Positions 6,106 through 7,316 of a stretch of 7,316 bases of DNA are shown piece after piece. A program made the position numbers and the translations under genes. The number at the start of each line of letters is the position of its first letter. Within the stretch, counting starts at the first letter, position 1. The notes beneath the pieces were generated by a model, which was not told the DNA's origin, did not search any database, and worked only from the letters and a program-made list of their open reading frames with translations. The DNA comes from Fidelibacterota bacterium (GTDB lineage: Bacteria > Fidelibacterota > UBA8477 > JABMPR01), in contig JAUVKO010000101.1 in NCBI GenBank assembly GCA_030596225.1, positions 1 through 7,316 on the forward strand, read 5' to 3'.

Positions 6106-6831
6106 TTAATCCTGAATGATAGCCTCGTCATCATCTTCAAATCGATAGTCAGGAAGACCTTGGTTGACCTTATAATTATCGAACTTAATACTGATTGAAC
6201 CCTCGATCCACTCCTCAGTTATATTTGTATTGAAAGATTTCATCTCTGTCGGTTTTTTCCCAAGACGCTGAATATTTTTAAATTCAGGGGGAAACTGCAT
6301 GCGAATTTCTGTCGACTGGGGCAAAGTGATTCCATTAACCAGTGTATATTCAGATTTTAAGTGAAAAAACTCATGCTTATCATGGGTAACCCAGGCTTCA
6401 TAGATGCTACCTGTTATCTGATCAACAAAGAAGGTGATCCGACCGGCTCTATTCATGAAAGTGTCCTCAATGACCACTTTAAAAACGGGTTTGCTGTTTA
6501 CCAAAGTATCGGCAACTATTTTGAATGAAAGAGAATCCTTTAAAAAAGTAAAAAACGGCTGTATCCCCTGCTTGGGGACAATTGCGAAGCCCTTGACCTC
6601 CACCTTGCTTTTGTCCGGAGCTTTATAGAGATAGTGAATATTTCTGGAAGGCATGCGAAAACCGGGGATATTCAGGGAGAGCTTAATATCAACTTCATAA
6701 TCTTCAATTTGCTCCCAATTCTTTAGCATTAGATCTCTGATCTCAATGTCGGAAGGTGGTTCGCTTCCGAGTGAGGATATCTGAAGGCTGATGAAAATGA
6801 GCAGGTATAAAGATCTTCTAATTATTATCAC
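6106..6831 (-). CDS. Exported LolA/lipoprotein-sorting-like protein
   Basis: A 241-residue protein with a basic start (IIIRRS), a hydrophobic segment at about 5-20 and a plausible signal-peptidase site near LGS-EP (21-24), so it is probably exported to the periplasm or outer membrane. The mature part begins with a helix-like stretch (28-45, IEIRDLMLKNWEQIEDYE). A series of short beta strands follows, with DIKLSLNIPG (48-57), HYLYKAPDKSKVEV (66-79), FKVVIEDTF (117-125) and an FFVDQITGSIYEAW stretch (134-147). That order is typical of the LolA/LolB/RseB-type half-barrel that binds lipid or lipoprotein acyl chains. The C-terminus is acidic (FEDDDEAIIQD). It starts with GTG and overlaps the upstream permease stop by 4 nt, which suggests it is the periplasmic partner of that exporter. 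It is not a convincing LolA orthologue, because the neighbour is an ABC-2 permease rather than LolCDE. The fold is inferred and no ligand can be named. Confidence 0.65.
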   Translation of the reverse strand: MIIIRRSLYLLIFISLQISSLGSEPPSDIEIRDLMLKNWEQIEDYEVDIKLSLNIPGFRMPSRNIHYLYKAPDKSKVEVKGFAIVPKQGIQPFFTFLKDSLSFKIVADTLVNSKPVFKVVIEDTFMNRAGRITFFVDQITGSIYEAWVTHDKHEFFHLKSEYTLVNGITLPQSTEIRMQFPPEFKNIQRLGKKPTEMKSFNTNITEEWIEGSISIKFDNYKVNQGLPDYRFEDDDEAIIQD

Positions 6832-7316
6832 GAAAGGATATCCTTTCTTCGGAAAATGATGAAAGCAGTACCCAGGAAAAGGATCAAGTTGGATATGATC
6901 AAACTCAATCCTCGAAATAGTTCATCCCAGGGGATTGGATCATAGAATACTTGTTCCCAGTTCGAGAAATAAGTAGTGAACATATATGGTTGTACGTGAG
7001 AAAAAACATCCAGAGGCAAGGTTGAGATCATTAGGAAGAAAATGATGAGAGCCATCGTGCCAATGACCGGGCCAATGGCATTTCGGACCATAGTGGAGAA
7101 GAAAATGGCAATTGCACTGACCAGAACCATATTCACAAATGAGAATACATAAGCTATGAAAAATCGCCTGAAAGCATCACCAGCTTCTAAAATGAGGATG
7201 CCGTCTTGGAATACCAGCATATCCCCTCCACCATGCCAGATCAATCCTAAGCCCAGAGTCAATAGACCAAAATACAACACGAATATCAGGGTATAAATCA
7301 TGGTGGCAACAGTTTT
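6828..7316 (-). CDS. ABC-2 type transporter permease, C-terminal part (cut by window edge)
   Basis: This is the last 162 residues of an inner-membrane permease of the ABC-2 family, which forms the membrane channel of an ATP-driven exporter. The frame stays open to the window edge (residues K-T-V-A-T precede the first internal Met at 7301), so the gene almost certainly begins outside and the Met is not the real start. Hydrophobic segments lie at about residues 5-27, 52-76, 80-100 and 135-156 of the visible part. A conserved-looking FFSTMVRNAIGPVIG segment (72-86) and a basic end, FRRKDILS, match the usual tail of ABC-2 permeases. The TGA stop overlaps the GTG start of the next gene by 4 nt, so the two are probably translated together. 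The ATP-binding subunit should lie just upstream, outside the window. The substrate cannot be told from this fragment. Confidence 0.82.
   Translation of the reverse strand, partial: KTVATMIYTLIFVLYFGLLTLGLGLIWHGGGDMLVFQDGILILEAGDAFRRFFIAYVFSFVNMVLVSAIAIFFSTMVRNAIGPVIGTMALIIFFLMISTLPLDVFSHVQPYMFTTYFSNWEQVFYDPIPWDELFRGLSLIISNLILFLGTAFIIFRRKDILS
6832..6847. repeat. Perfect 16-bp palindrome over the ribosome-binding site of the LolA-like gene
   Basis: GAAAGGATATCCTTTC reads the same on both strands. On the minus strand it lies directly before the GTG start at 6831 and contains the only purine-rich Shine-Dalgarno candidate (AAAGGA). It is also the coding end of the permease gene (K-D-I-L-S). The palindrome itself is directly visible. 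A regulatory role, such as a hairpin that hides the start unless ribosomes arrive from the permease gene, or a protein-binding site, is inference. Confidence 0.5.

Noticed and set aside
6828..7301. Complete 157-residue permease starting at the Met at 7301
   Set aside because: The frame continues without a stop to the window edge, and the visible part corresponds to only the C-terminal half of an ABC-2 permease.

Overview
The window is a compact bacterial chromosomal segment in which every recognisable gene lies on the minus strand, so transcription runs from high to low coordinates. Base composition is moderate (mid-40s % GC by eye, not counted), and the longest gap between genes is clearly AT-richer. 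A SPOR-domain envelope lipoprotein with a PKD/Ig-like domain, a sucC-sucD-ndk block, and 'CTTTGCG/CTCTGCG'-type intergenic repeats together resemble uncultured members of the FCB group (for example Marinimicrobia or Calditrichota-like lineages). That placement is an impression from style and synteny, not a demonstrated assignment. There is no sign of a plasmid, phage, transposase, CRISPR array, tRNA or rRNA.

Layout in transcription order: (1) 7316-6828, the C-terminal part of an ABC-2-type permease cut by the window edge. It overlaps by 4 nt (6831-6106) an exported protein resembling the LolA/outer-membrane-lipoprotein-sorting fold. The second gene starts at GTG, and its ribosome-binding region sits inside a perfect 16-bp palindrome. 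(2) 6105-5744, about 360 bp without a gene, holding two inverted arms of a short G+C microrepeat, a separate TTCGTG-type microrepeat and a weak candidate promoter. (3) 5743-4802, carbamate kinase. (4) 4728-2236, sucC, sucD and ndk, tightly spaced (4 and 23 bp gaps), the ATP-forming step of the TCA cycle plus nucleoside diphosphate kinase. (5) 2209-138, two envelope genes: a lipoprotein with an Ig/PKD-like domain and a C-terminal SPOR domain, then a multi-pass membrane protein of unknown function with a charged tail. The last gene's stop codon lies in the loop of a perfect hairpin (130-147), followed by a second inverted repeat (85-106).

How the genes fit together: carbamate kinase and succinyl-CoA synthetase both make ATP by substrate-level phosphorylation, and Ndk spreads the phosphate among nucleotides, so the central block reads as an energy/nucleotide module. 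The SPOR lipoprotein follows ndk after only 26 bp and has a strong ribosome-binding site, so it and the membrane protein probably share the transcript. Whether they share a function is unknown.

I see no clear previously undescribed system. The observations most worth a second look are the carbamate kinase placed with sucCD-ndk without arginine deiminase genes, the inverted microrepeat arms in the large gap, the PKD-SPOR lipoprotein paired with the Cys-containing membrane protein, and the palindrome over the ribosome-binding site of the LolA-like gene.
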